In this document: in pieces, positions 10,023 to 20,188 of the stretch
Layout of the letters: every line of letters begins with the position of its first letter
Position numbering within the stretch: the stretch's first letter is position 1
Assembly (NCBI RefSeq): GCF_000003605.2
Contig: NW_003135347.1
Coordinates: forward strand, 535,678 to 565,390
Source: Saccoglossus kowalevskii
Taxonomy: Eukaryota; Hemichordata; Enteropneusta; Harrimaniidae
Reading direction: 5' to 3'
DNA: 29,713 bases
Translations under genes and position numbers: made by a program
Notes under the pieces: model-generated
What the model was told of the DNA's origin: nothing
The model's input: only the letters and a program-made list of their open reading frames with translations
Database searches by the model: none

Positions 10023-10702
10023 TGTTATGTCTGTCATCGTTTAGGCAGGCGAGGTCCTGGACGGAACTTGGCTCAGTGATTTGGAACTAATTACGAGATA
10101 ACCGTCGCTATTCGGACTACTATTTCTGACAGTTTAGTATTCGTAATTATTAATGTAGTGAACGATTAATCAAAAGATATGACGTGTTCAGTACTTAGTG
10201 TGATTAGTTGAATGTGTGAAGGCCACGCCTTAGAGTCTTAATACTGTTTTGTAATTGTTAGAGTTTTGAAAATGAATAAAGTTGTTTTAGTTGGTCTTGG
10301 CGAGTACACGAGGACAGACGCAGTCCAGTCCTGGAGAGTCTTGGGGCGAGTCTTGACGCAATCTATAGAGAGTCTTGGGTCAGCCTTGCGTTAGTCTTGG
10401 AGACTTTTCCCCCAGGGCGCTGTGTCTTATAGAGTGCTCGACTGATCGACTAAGAAGAGAGTTGAAACGTATTTTGTAGTGTGTGTCTATTTGACTGTAA
10501 AAGTTTAAGTGACTTTCCCGATCCCGTACCTCAAGGGGACGAGATATAGAGCCGAGACGCTATTCCCCCTGACACGTGTGGAGAACCCCAGAGAGAAGAT
10601 CTCCCCCTGATACTTCTATGGTTGATAGTAAGATGCGGTTGTCATGAGTTGTATATCATTATATCTTGAAACCGTGGTTTGTGTGTTGATTAAAAAATAA
10701 CG
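10023..10702 (+). mobile_element. Distantly related LTR, probably solo
   Basis: The middle of this segment matches the LTRs at 2005 and 3512: GAATGTGTG.AGGCCACGCCT, then TGTAATTG, an AATAAA at 10275-10280, and TTAGTTGGTCTTGG.GAG.. at the same spacing. It is therefore an LTR of a related subfamily, on the + strand. The start is taken at TGTTATG (10023) and the end at AATAACG (10702), which are near-complementary, but both edges are uncertain by tens of bases; TGTCATCG at 10032 is another possible start. No env, polypurine tract or primer site was seen beside it, and no target-site duplication was found. Confidence 0.55.
10330..10412 (+). repeat. Interspersed AGTCTTGG repeats inside the LTR
   Basis: AGTCTTGG or AGTCTTGA occurs five times in about 80 bases (GAGAGTCTTGGGG, GAGTCTTGACG, GAGAGTCTTGGG, TTAGTCTTGGAGA and similar). 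The two other LTRs carry only scattered related motifs here (AAGTCTTAA, GGTCTTGGGAGAG), so this array is a local expansion. Confidence 0.5.
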
Positions 10703-12488
10703 ATCATATAACGTAATCGGCAGGATTCGATCATTCGCGCACAGACCTCAATGAATTTAAACTCCATCGCCTTAAAAGCTGTGCCACGACTACATAGATG
10801 TAATGCTCCCGTTATCCATGTAATGTTATGGATATTTTAGAACCAGAAACAAGGTTTATAGCAAGCCATCCGAAACTAATTAGATATCTGCATTGTATTT
10901 GACATGGATAATATCCTCATATAATAATTATAATTATTCAAAGACAACTAAATTTGTTGATAGTCTATATTCATATGTGGGTATAAATTCAAGATGGCCA
11001 TTATCATTATTATAATCGCAGTAGAAGATAATATAGACTCAGAAAGGATTTTGGTTTGCCGAAATACAAATGCGAGTAGTCACGAACCAATGAAACCGTT
11101 TGTTTCATATATAATGTAATAACAGAATATACACATAACTATAATTGAGTGCTCAACAGTTCAAAACAAATTATTTCATAAATGCGTTTTTTTTTGTCGT
11201 ACTGGAGAGTTTGCTCGTCCGACAGGCTACAATTTGTAGTAGTAACGCGTTTGATGTTAGCAAAGCGCCATCAGCGTCCGCGGTGGTATACATTTAAACG
11301 TAGCACACACTGGCTCAAAGAAATCAGGGACAATGTAGCCAAGTATTATTATGTACATAGTTAACGTTATTTACGACGGAAAATAAACATAGAGCAGAAC
11401 CAGTCCGGGTTTTTAAAGTTACATGTATATAGAACCGACAACTAATCAACAGCTGTTTTAATTTAGGTTTGAGGACAGATTGTCTAATTGTCATCTATTC
11501 AGTGTTCGTTTTTGATGGCTATGGCATGCTTTACAAGACACATAATAACACATCTGACATTGATGTAACACATTCACACACATTTTTTCATATGAACAAT
11601 ATATTCATAACAAAGCAGGTATGAAACATAAAATAAAAAAATAAAAATATATTAAGAACATTATAGTTTAAAACTGCAATTAAAATTGAAAGAAACTGAA
11701 ATGTAACATATACAATAAGCCAAAAAATAAAAAAAACACACAAACAAATGAACAATGACAATATAGTAAAGTACGGCAATACAACAAATATAATTCAAAT
11801 TCAAATTGCATGTACAGTTAAAATACATTTGTCTGTATACATTATTTCTACTCTTATCATGTATGGACAAACTCAGTACAGCTATTTTACAACACAAATG
11901 AAAGACACTGGGGATTTAAATGTTATATTATGTATATTTCAAGATACGTATAAATACTATAATGTTACTTTATAATATGTGTACTTCAAAAATATCTCAA
12001 ATTATATAATCGTTTTTTACACAAATAATACACGTGGACAAATATAATGTGTTCGTGTTTGACATACATCAATTAAAGGTTATATTAGTAATATCAATAT
12101 AATATGATGTTATTACGAGGATACCTCAAAGTATGCACGAAGACAGTACAACGGGAGTATCGAACGACGCGCAGCAAAATAACGACATGCTGCTTATAGC
12201 GTCACGATGCTGACAGATGTATAGTAATGTTGTATATTACGATTGTCGCAAGTGTATCATAGACATTGCATTATTGAGTATATGTATATTAGTTTTAATG
12301 AAGGAAAATTACAACAATTACCCATTATCATACATCACATTACAGGTAACTTTCAAAGTAAACCTGAATAGACTGAACATTCTAATTACGAGTACTTGTA
12401 TGCATGCACTGAAATCCCGTGTAAGCTAGCACTGTCGCTGTTAATACTAATTATTGGGAACAACACATCTCTACGTAGGAGGCCGCCA
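10703..12488. other. No recognised gene; very AT-rich core
   Basis: No convincing coding frame. The part from about 11580 to 12130 is extremely AT-rich, with open frames on both strands made of AT-driven codons. A 60-codon frame at 11182-11364 (+) lies in less AT-rich DNA but shows no recognisable domain. Confidence 0.5.
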
Positions 12489-12494
12489 TGTTTT
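12478..12494 (-). promoter_or_regulatory. YY1-like element overlapping a possible start codon
   Basis: On the - strand the sequence reads CAAAACATGGCGGCCTCC, close to the AAGATGGCGGC element at which animal YY1 sites overlap translation starts. The ATG is at 12489 and its frame stops after 12 codons, so it would need splicing (a weak GTAGAG donor follows five codons in). Listed only as a candidate site. Confidence 0.25.
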
Positions 12495-12858
12495 GATGCA
12501 CACTTTATCTGCCGAAATGTGCCAATCCGCCAAGAGCTATGACAAAGTAGAGCTTAATATTGCAATACAGTCAGTCTTCACATTATATCCAGTCATTATA
12601 CAGACACCCTTTTATATTACCCTAATACACTTACTTTCCCCTCTGATATTAGCCGGGCCCGTTATGCACGTATTTTCCTATAATTAATTGGCGTGACCCG
12701 CACGATGAAAACCTAAGTACTCAGCATGGACACATAGATGGCAGCATACATCAAAACTGTTCATATATATTAGAAAATAACGCTACAGATTTTTTTTTGG
12801 CAGTTCACTCACTACTTCAGAAATTGATATACAGATCTCACAATGAACCGTGAATAAA

Positions 12859-13839
12859 TTAGGATAAAGTCTGAACAGTGCTGGTGTTTTCAACCCCGTT
12901 TCTTGATTTGCAGCCAAATATCAGACGTACTCCGTTTTGAAACTGTTTGTATTTCAGTGCGTAAATAAATGGGTTAACAGATGAGTTGGTGTATACCAAG
13001 ATGACGGAAGCGTGATACAGCTTACTGCCGAAGTCGAGTTTAAAACCCAAACAAAATGAAAGAAACATGACCTGATTTGGTCCCCAGCAAAGGATGAATG
13101 CTAGGAAAACCACTACCAGCATTTTCAAAACATTTTTACTGGCTCGTTTTAATGAAGCATCTGCGGATCCCATTTGTACATCAGCGATCGATCTCTTTCT
13201 CAAAGCCATGATGCATCGTGTATATGCCACAGACATAATCAGCAATGGGATGATGAATTGGGCAGTAACATTGACAATGCCAACGAATCTTCCAAACTCG
13301 GCGTTAAACCATATCTTCTTCGAGAGGCAAATTCCGTGATCAAAGTGCTGTACATAGAAGTTGAACGACTTAAAAATTAAAGCACATAGCCATTCAGCAA
13401 CAAGGATGCCAACCACCCTCTTGAAGGTAAATATATTAACGTAGTGAAGCGGATATATGATTGCTGAATACCGTTCCAGTGTGATGACCGTCAGGTTCAA
13501 GGCTGATGCAATAGCAGTGGACCAAAACAAATAGGCAGACTTCCAAAACCGACATATGATCTCACCACCAATACTATCTGACGTGTAGATGAACTGTGGT
13601 CCCAAGTAGGCCAGGACAGTGAGCGCTGAACTGGTGAGGTCGATAATAGCTTGGTGGACAATCAGGTAGTTGGTCAGTGTCCGTAGATGCCTCACTCGTA
13701 AAAATACAACGCAGACCAGTAGGTTGCCAAGTAAACCGATTATGCCGACTAATCCAAAAATAATATTCAAAAAAGACATCTCTCCAGCACTTGCCAGTAC
13801 AGAGGACGTGTTGTTTGTTGTGTTGGTTATTGGTGTCAT
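12859..13839 (-). CDS. Rhodopsin-class (class A) G-protein-coupled receptor, 326 aa
   Basis: This is a seven-helix receptor of the plasma membrane that would couple an extracellular ligand to heterotrimeric G proteins. Seen in the 326 residues: N-glycosylation sites at 6-12 (NTT, NNT, NTS); TM1 with GN at 38-39; TM2 with D67; C96 at the top of TM3 and C171 in loop 2 (the usual disulfide); ERY at 122-124 (DRY variant); W150 in TM4; P198 and Y206 in TM5; CWGP at 251-254; NPFIY at 289-293; and C310 after helix 8 as a palmitoylation site. All key positions are intact, so it looks functional. The open frame extends 83 codons upstream. I start at 13839 because a TTTTTTTAG acceptor ends one base before this ATG and the glycosylation sites follow. 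The overall pattern suggests an orphan, peptide-receptor-like branch; the ligand cannot be told. Confidence 0.85.
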   Translation of the reverse strand: MTPITNTTNNTSSVLASAGEMSFLNIIFGLVGIIGLLGNLLVCVVFLRVRHLRTLTNYLIVHQAIIDLTSSALTVLAYLGPQFIYTSDSIGGEIICRFWKSAYLFWSTAIASALNLTVITLERYSAIIYPLHYVNIFTFKRVVGILVAEWLCALIFKSFNFYVQHFDHGICLSKKIWFNAEFGRFVGIVNVTAQFIIPLLIMSVAYTRCIMALRKRSIADVQMGSADASLKRASKNVLKMLVVVFLAFILCWGPNQVMFLSFCLGFKLDFGSKLYHASVILVYTNSSVNPFIYALKYKQFQNGVRLIFGCKSRNGVENTSTVQTLS

Positions 13840-13852
13840 TCTAAAAAAACGC
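13840..13852 (-). other. Splice acceptor directly before the GPCR start codon
   Basis: Read on the - strand: GCGTTTTTTTAG|A ATG. The T-rich tract and AG end one base before the ATG. The receptor CDS is therefore probably one coding exon preceded by at least one upstream exon (non-coding or an N-terminal extension). Confidence 0.6.
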
Positions 13853-15039
13853 AATCTGCAAGCAAAATGAATTACATGAATGTTATTTAAAGAAAAATAC
13901 AAACAAACAACATCAACATACAATAGAACATTTGTATAGATAAAAGCAACAATAAACAAATATGTGTATCGACCGCGGCTTGGGTCAAACATTTTGTAAC
14001 ATGCGGCACTGAAAGATCTTTCTTGCTCCAGTACCGATATGTAAGCAAGTTGTTTTTTGTTTTTGTTTAAATACCCTAAGATCATCATAATCCTTTTTCT
14101 GTACAGTTCGATTATCTATCCTATTTTATCATTGTTGAATGCAACGCCAGGGAAATGTTTTATTTATATATATTGTGTATTATTAAAACTGACAATGTGG
14201 AAATATTTAACATACCAATCGGGCATCATAATCTGAAATTCAAGTACAACAAAACGAATGCCAGTTCAACATCTTTGAGTAACATTCACCATAATTTATG
14301 TGAATTATTAAGTGTTTCCTCGAATAGAAATAAGAATCTAATTATCGTGAGATTACCACTGAACAATGTAATGTAATCAATGGTATGTTACGTGTATCCA
14401 AACTCGTTAAACATGCTGAGTAGGAAGTCCCAGAGCTTGGAGCGACAAAATCAGCAAACGATCGAAGCACGTATATGCATGTATTCACGGATGCCAAAAA
14501 GAATTAGAGATAAGAAATTGTATTCTATCAACAAAAATATTGACAGTCGACACAATCTAGTGAGAATGTCTGCATATATATGACGGAATTATATCGACGG
14601 CAAACATGTTGTACTAACCAAAGAAAGACGAATTCTCCCTCCAAAATAATGTAAGCACATATCTAGTAGAAAAGTATAAATTAAAATTCCCTGCTTCACT
14701 TATTATGGAAACCTTGTATATGTTGCGGTAGCAGCCGTTAGTGTAATAAGTATAGTTGTATATTCTTAAACGAAATTACATAACATCATGTAGCCGTGGT
14801 TTGTATATAGTTAAAATCATCGAGCCAATGTGGGATAATGTACAGCTCGATGGCATGTATAATATGAGAGCGGCATTAAAAAGGGTAAAGGGAACTATAT
14901 TATATAATAACACATCACTCGTTAATACTGTACTGTAATTGGTCAAAACAGGATCACGTGTTATCGGCTAAATTACCATAGTAGCGCCAAGGAAATTACT
15001 AGTTCCCTGGGAGACTCGTACATCAACTAGTGCCCGGGA
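13853..15039. other. No recognised gene (probable intron or upstream region of the GPCR)
   Basis: Open frames of 60-73 codons on the + strand (14155-14938) have AT-driven codons and no domain. The upstream extension of the GPCR frame (to 14088) is probably intron read-through. Confidence 0.45.
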
Positions 15040-15047
15040 TGACGTCA
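15040..15047 (+). promoter_or_regulatory. Perfect CRE palindrome
   Basis: TGACGTCA, the consensus site of CREB/ATF factors, lies 28 bases upstream of the ATG of the small ORF at 15076, in a locally GC- and CpG-richer stretch. Confidence 0.45.
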
Positions 15048-15075
15048 CTCGTCACCTGATCGTGTGATTTCCAAT

Positions 15076-15243
15076 ATGTCGTCGGCTAGTTCGGTCGCTG
15101 ATATCGGCGGTACGCCTCGAAAGACTGGACGAGTTAGCTTCAGTTCAGAAGAAGAACTTGATACACTAGAAGAAAATAAAGATGCACCGAAGACGAAGGA
15201 GGCAATCAGATTTTCTAGCGTCTTTACATCGTTTTGTGAATAA
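15076..15243 (+). CDS. Small coding-like ORF (55 codons) with an RVSF motif; possible first exon
   Basis: I cannot name this protein. It begins ATGTCGTCGGCTAGTTCG and reads MSSASSVADIGGTPRKTGR, then VSFSSEEELDTLEENK, ending ..SFCE. Codon use (GCT, GAT, GGC, GAA) looks much more coding-like than the surroundings. TGRVSF followed by an acidic run fits the RVxF docking motif by which proteins bind the catalytic subunit of protein phosphatase 1; that link is inference from a short motif. No good splice donor is seen before the TAA. Beyond the stop, the other frame at 15182-15424 encodes a hydrophobic stretch (WPVCLLYFLYYTAGARIF), so a frameshift or a spliced longer gene is possible. A CRE lies just upstream. 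Confidence 0.4.
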   Translation: MSSASSVADIGGTPRKTGRVSFSSEEELDTLEENKDAPKTKEAIRFSSVFTSFCE

Positions 15244-16459
15244 ATCGGGACACCGCTGCATTACGTGGAGAATGTGTTATAAAACACATATTGCATGGCC
15301 TGTGTGTTTACTATACTTCTTATATTATACGGCTGGGGCAAGGATTTTTGCAATAGGAAACACACACGTAAAATACAATGACAAACTACGCAATCATGAA
15401 AACATTTTAATCGTCAAATATTAGTTATGATATAATAATTTTAATATTAATTAATCTGTCAAACACTGGAAAATGGTTGGTCGCGTTTTCAAATATTGTT
15501 GTGTTTACGGAAATGCTCAATTGTACATCAGGTATGTGATATAAGAAAATTTTTAACTATCATTGGGGAAGATCTCAAATTATCTGACAGCATTACGAGA
15601 ACAAAAAGCAGTTTGTGTATCGTTATTATTGACATTCACTATGTAATATTACTGCTTACCATCTCATGATTATTATATATTTGTTCATATAGTCGAATAA
15701 TTCGATACACATTTTTCGATTCGTTCTTTTCCACAATTTTTTTAAACTTGTAAATAAGTAATTTTTGAGCAATAAAAAACAGAAATGTGATATAAGAAAT
15801 TTTTTAAATATTTTGTAAATCTTACCTTATGTTAACCGAGTAGTGTTGTTAGTGATGTTTTCCTGAGTATAAACTCTGGGTATTTATCGTATAATGTGAG
15901 TAATATTCGAAGGAGGTGACAAATTATGATTAGTTGGCTTATATGTTACTTATATAATTAGGTATATATTACTACTTATTGTGCACTGAGCGTTTGTATT
16001 CACGGTTTATCGTTGTAGACAACTCCGAGCACCTCATTAACATGAAAAGAACTTATTCGTATTTTGAACGCTGATGTTGCTAATATTGAGATTCAACAGT
16101 TGAATGTGTATAAATAAATCTATGTGTCACGAGACTTGTATGTTAGTTTTCTAGAATGAAATTAAATGTGTAAATTAGACTACGAAGTACCTTTGTATCA
16201 ACTTAATCTAGACAAACAGTTATTTAAAAATAATTATTGAATTTGTCAATTTTCAGTGCATTTGATCTGCTCGAACATTTGTGGGTACATTTTTTTATTT
16301 TGTATTGATTCATATAGCTTCGGGGTATTTTAAGATTGTTATTATTTAAATACACCTGTATATAAATGTCCTAAATGGCACAGGACGACTCTGTTCATTA
16401 ACTTCATTATATTTACTAATTAGCAGTGCTATGAGAACACACAAGAAATATGTGTCATC
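15244..16459. other. No recognised gene
   Basis: AT-rich. A - strand donor AAG|GTAAGA at about 15823-15831 closes a 37-base segment after ATACTCAG, but that segment has stops in all frames, so at most it is an untranslated exon. Confidence 0.45.
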
Positions 16460-16720
16460 ATGGCGAAATTAGTTATTCACATGCATGGTACTGATTATCG
16501 GAAAATTGTCGGCTGGAAACCACTTGTTCATTAAGACGCTGTTTTGAGGCAACTTTTGGAGAGGTTTGGTGACTGTGGCGTACTCATAGATGATAAAGGC
16601 GGAGGTAAAACAGTGGTCCTAGCGTTGACTTTATTCCTGTTAGCTAATTTAAAGTGCGAATCACGATTAATTCAGCAGGTCAATGCTAGGTTCCCTGACT
16701 CATCATTGACTGATTACTAA
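16460..16720 (+). pseudogene. Interrupted ORF with a Walker-A-like motif
   Basis: One frame runs 86 codons from ATGGCGAAATTAG, broken only by a TAA at 16532-16534 (codon 25). After that stop it reads DAVLRQLLERFGDCG, then VLIDDKGGGKTVVLALTLFL. DDKGGGKT at codons 44-51 resembles the phosphate-binding loop of P-loop NTPases, preceded by a short hydrophobic strand and followed by a helix, which is the right order for a Walker A site. No Walker B motif or later helicase or ATPase motif is visible before the final stop. It could be a fragment of an NTPase gene or a transposon relic. The family cannot be named and there are no supporting splice sites of quality. Confidence 0.3.
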
Positions 16721-19399
16721 AGATTACGTAATGTTCATGCGTGCAATTGCACGACCAAATGAAAAATTATGACGCCACGACATCGAATCTATCATTTCTG
16801 TATCTTTCGTCTTTGTCAACAAACATGGCACAGGCTACGATATTAAGAACTCATAAAACATCAATTTCTAAACAGCGATTACTACCGTGATTGAATACAA
16901 GAATACCTAACAAAACAAACATATTGTTCTGTCTCAAGCTTTATTGCCGATTGCGGTCAACATTTATTTAAATCATGTTTTTTCACGGAAATAACACGTT
17001 TTCGTACGTAACATTGTGTACAATCTACAATATTCTGAAGAATAAAAAAACTTACAATGTGTATAACTACAAGACATGTTGTGATAGGTCGCCAGAACAA
17101 TCAAGATCAATTATGCTTAATTATTCCCTTTAACAGCGAGGATCATATTATTATTATTAAGTGTTCAAACTATCGTCACTGTTTGAGCATATGTTTAACG
17201 TATATACAGTTTGAGTGCGCTAAAGAATATCTGAATCAGTTTAATTATTCAAATTAAGACATGGCATGTTTAAATGTTTACCTGCAATTGTCTCCTTGTC
17301 TTATTTTTGACTTGTTTATGCCACACACAACATATATTTATGGATTTTCTGTTCGAAGTTGTGTACTAAAAACGTCAAAAGTAACTCGCATCACTGAATA
17401 TCAAACTGTGTTCAGCTGATTCACATTGCTCGCACAATAAAACCACTGTAACATGTACAAACTCATATACATACTAGACAGTGTAACGTGTGTGAAACGC
17501 TATCTTGTATAAATTGTTCTGCAAGAATTTGCGTTCTAATCTCTTCGGTCGAAACTCAAAGAAAAATATGTTTTAAAATGTGTATTGTAGCCCATTGTGA
17601 CACAGCACACATGTAACCCTTCGGTAGTATATAGAGTGAACCTTTGCAACCGGCTCGATGTAGTGATACTTTGGTTATTCAGTAAAGTAATTCCCCGAGC
17701 TAGAGACATGGAATACGATTGTACTTCGCTATACACAAGTTTCTCATTGCTATAGTTACATGTTTAATGTATCTCCTTCGTCACTTAAACTTTATTTATT
17801 AAGTAAACATTGTATTGGTACACTAACTATAAATTTCACAATCAACATCCAAATTCATTATCCTTATTCTTGTTTGAAAATAATACAAGTTGCTATTTTA
17901 CATTGTATTTGTGCAACCATTTGAATATTTATTCCATTCTAGAATATTGCTGAGCAGTTTGGGATTCGGCTATGTTTTTTAACGGATGCAAAAAATGTTC
18001 AATGACTGATTAACCATACATTTACTAATGAGTAGTCATACACGGGAGAAATTGCACTAGCGGTGCGTCAGAATGATTGAAGTTGTGTAATAATACTGAA
18101 AATGCTTTTAGATTCAGCAGACTAATTATGGAATCAACTATCAGCATCGCCGTTGGTCCCATATTTCTTAAGTAATTGAAACATGTTTTTCACCATCATC
18201 GAATTATACTACGACACCCCACATGTACATCTTTCCTTGACGTGGAAAGACTGGCACAAGCCAGACCCGTACAAAGCATTTCCCTGTTTAGAAAAAATAT
18301 AGCATTTGTAACAAAATCAGTATATAATTCATCAAGATGTATTATTACCTAATATTCATGGAATGCCAAAAAGCCATCCCCACAAAAAAATCACGCGTTC
18401 AAGATGATGAAAATTAATATCTGTACACCATATTTAAAATAGTGAAATTCTAATTTCAAAAAATAATAATTTAATGATGAGTTAAATTAAATACCAATTG
18501 ATACAATCATATTTAAATATAATTATTTATTTTTTATAATTAGTTTTTAACAGCGACCTACGATTAATATTAGTCATGATCCGGAACATTAATGTTTCTT
18601 TTTTGTTTCAATAGGCTTAGTAAATATAACATCACAGTGAGAAACATCGGGGTTTATCAAATCACCTCACAGTCTATGTGATTTTGAACCAACCTTTATA
18701 ATTTAGCAAGGAAAGCAAAATACCACCCTATAATCGACAATGTTCGGTTAGAAATTGCAGAGAATCACATTATACTGCAGGCGCATGATATTTAAACAAA
18801 CGACGTCGCCATGGTAGCAATGCACACGTGAGTGAATACAGATTGATCGTTAACCATATTAAATATCGTTATATAGGATGTTTTCATAATGATGTACAAG
18901 CATGTTAACATTCTTCAAGTCTTAATTAATCATGCAGCGTTGTGATAAATATGATACCACATACCATGCAAACAATCAAAGGAAAATTGTCATTTGTTGT
19001 TAATGTTTCACATAATTCACTACACCAATGATAATAGTCTAAATCCGCTGTACATGTCAGTATTGAATGTTGTAATACACACACGTGCAAATATAATTTC
19101 CATAATAATTGGTCAGTAAAATATCTCGGCTACTGCCAAAAAAGACATATAAAAAAGACATTAAAATACAACTAAACATGCTTCCAATCCTGATTCAGCC
19201 AGGTAGGAATTTGAAAATACACATTAAAGTTAACGTAAAAGAGGATTCTATTTGACCAATACCTACATAATCAATTAGCAAATGAGGCATTAAGTTAACA
19301 CACAGCCATTTGTGATATCTTTGAATCTGTTAATAAATTAGTACACGATATGTAACTATATTGAATAATACCTAAAACGATTATCAATTAAAAGCTTAC
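16721..19399. other. No recognised gene (possible intron)
   Basis: AT-rich, with open frames of at most 66 codons. It contains one copy of a dispersed repeat (about 18130-18215). If the exon at 19400-19470 belongs to the GPCR transcript, this whole stretch is intronic. Confidence 0.45.
18130..18216 (+). repeat. Dispersed repeat, copy 1
   Basis: The core GAATCA..CAGCATCGCC.TTGG.....TTTCTTAAGTAATTGAAACA.GTTTTTCACCATC matches 26155-26245 at roughly three quarters of positions by eye. Confidence 0.5.
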
Positions 19400-19470
19400 C
19401 TTTTTTCTATAACTTGTTTGATGTATCGACGTCTCTCAATCGAGATGACTGGTGTTCTCTTGAGTCGCAA
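19400..19470 (-). CDS. Candidate 71-bp internal coding exon
   Basis: On the - strand this segment is bounded by a good acceptor (TTTTAAATTTTCAG| before 19470) and a good donor (AAAAAAG|GTAAGC after 19400). Only one of its three frames is open, reading LRLKRTPVISIERRRYIKQV followed by IEK, a very basic peptide. It enters in phase 0 and leaves with two bases (AG). Joined to the GPCR exon, which begins A ATG, it would give AGA ATG and stay in frame, so it may be an upstream exon of that transcript. Equally, it may belong to another gene on the same strand. Compatibility of this kind arises by chance one time in three. Confidence 0.4.
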
Positions 19471-20096
19471 CTGAAAATTTAAAATGTATACTGTGAAATT
19501 ATATTCGTAGTGTAGTTGGTTATTCTGTAGAAAATTATTCAAATATTACTAAGTAGTATTGAATTAATGTTGAATGACGTTGCTAGCATATGTTATAATT
19601 TTTCGTATTGGCTGTTTTTTCATTGTACTAAGCCCGCCAATATTCCATTAAAATAAAATTAACATATTCATATTTTGAATGTAGCCATATTGACGATGAA
19701 CAGTGGACTGTATTTGCACCAACTCTTTGCGTTTCACTGTAAATTGCATTGACATTAGCTCACAGTAGTTGAATTCTAACTCAGGTAAGGGAAATTATGA
19801 GCTAGTATTACAAATCTGTATTTCCATTAACACCACTGAACTAATTCTTACCGAAATAAGAAGATTCTGTTTTTTATGCTGTCTACTGTTGTTGACCATT
19901 CTGATTTATGCAACGTCATTATTTGTCTTAAGAACAAATTGTCTCATTATGTTTTCCCTACCACATGTCTCCCACCATGCGCAGGATTTCAAATGGTTCT
20001 TTTTTTTCTGTACCAACAATAATTGCTGTACATTTAAAATTAAGACACTGTGTGTATTATCGACAAATAAATACGTGTTATGAACTGGATACTCAC

Positions 20097-20188
20097 GCCT
20101 TATAAATGCATACAGAAAGCGTATATAAGTCCATGAGATCAAACACCCGATATATACTCCGAAATTTACAGCTATGATTGTTATAGTA
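20097..20188 (-). CDS. Candidate 92-bp exon encoding a hydrophobic segment
   Basis: A good acceptor (TTGATTTTCCTAG|) and a GTGAGT donor bound this stretch on the - strand. One open frame reads TIIAVNFGVYIGCLISWTYI followed by RFLYAFIR, a plausible transmembrane helix. A second frame is also open. Neither frame leaves in a phase that fits the exon at 19400-19470, so if both are real, another exon lies between or they belong to different transcripts. Confidence 0.25.

Noticed and set aside
10715-10740. GGATTCGATC resembling a tRNA B box.
   Set aside because: No matching A box or cloverleaf can be built upstream.
11588-11975. Several overlapping open frames on both strands.
   Set aside because: They consist of AT-driven codons in extremely AT-rich DNA, with no domain or start context.
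13094-13380. + strand frames of 68-81 codons.
   Set aside because: Antisense shadows of the GPCR coding sequence.
15176-15424. 80-codon + strand ORF beginning MHRRRRR.
   Set aside because: Its 5' part overlaps the more coding-like frame of 15076-15243. Its hydrophobic 3' part is mentioned there as a possible frameshifted continuation rather than called as a separate gene.
19769-20083. 104-codon + strand ORF starting near a CAG|GTAAGG donor-like sequence.
   Set aside because: No ATG at the start, hydrophobic AT-rich residues throughout, no upstream exon, and it overlaps a better - strand exon candidate.
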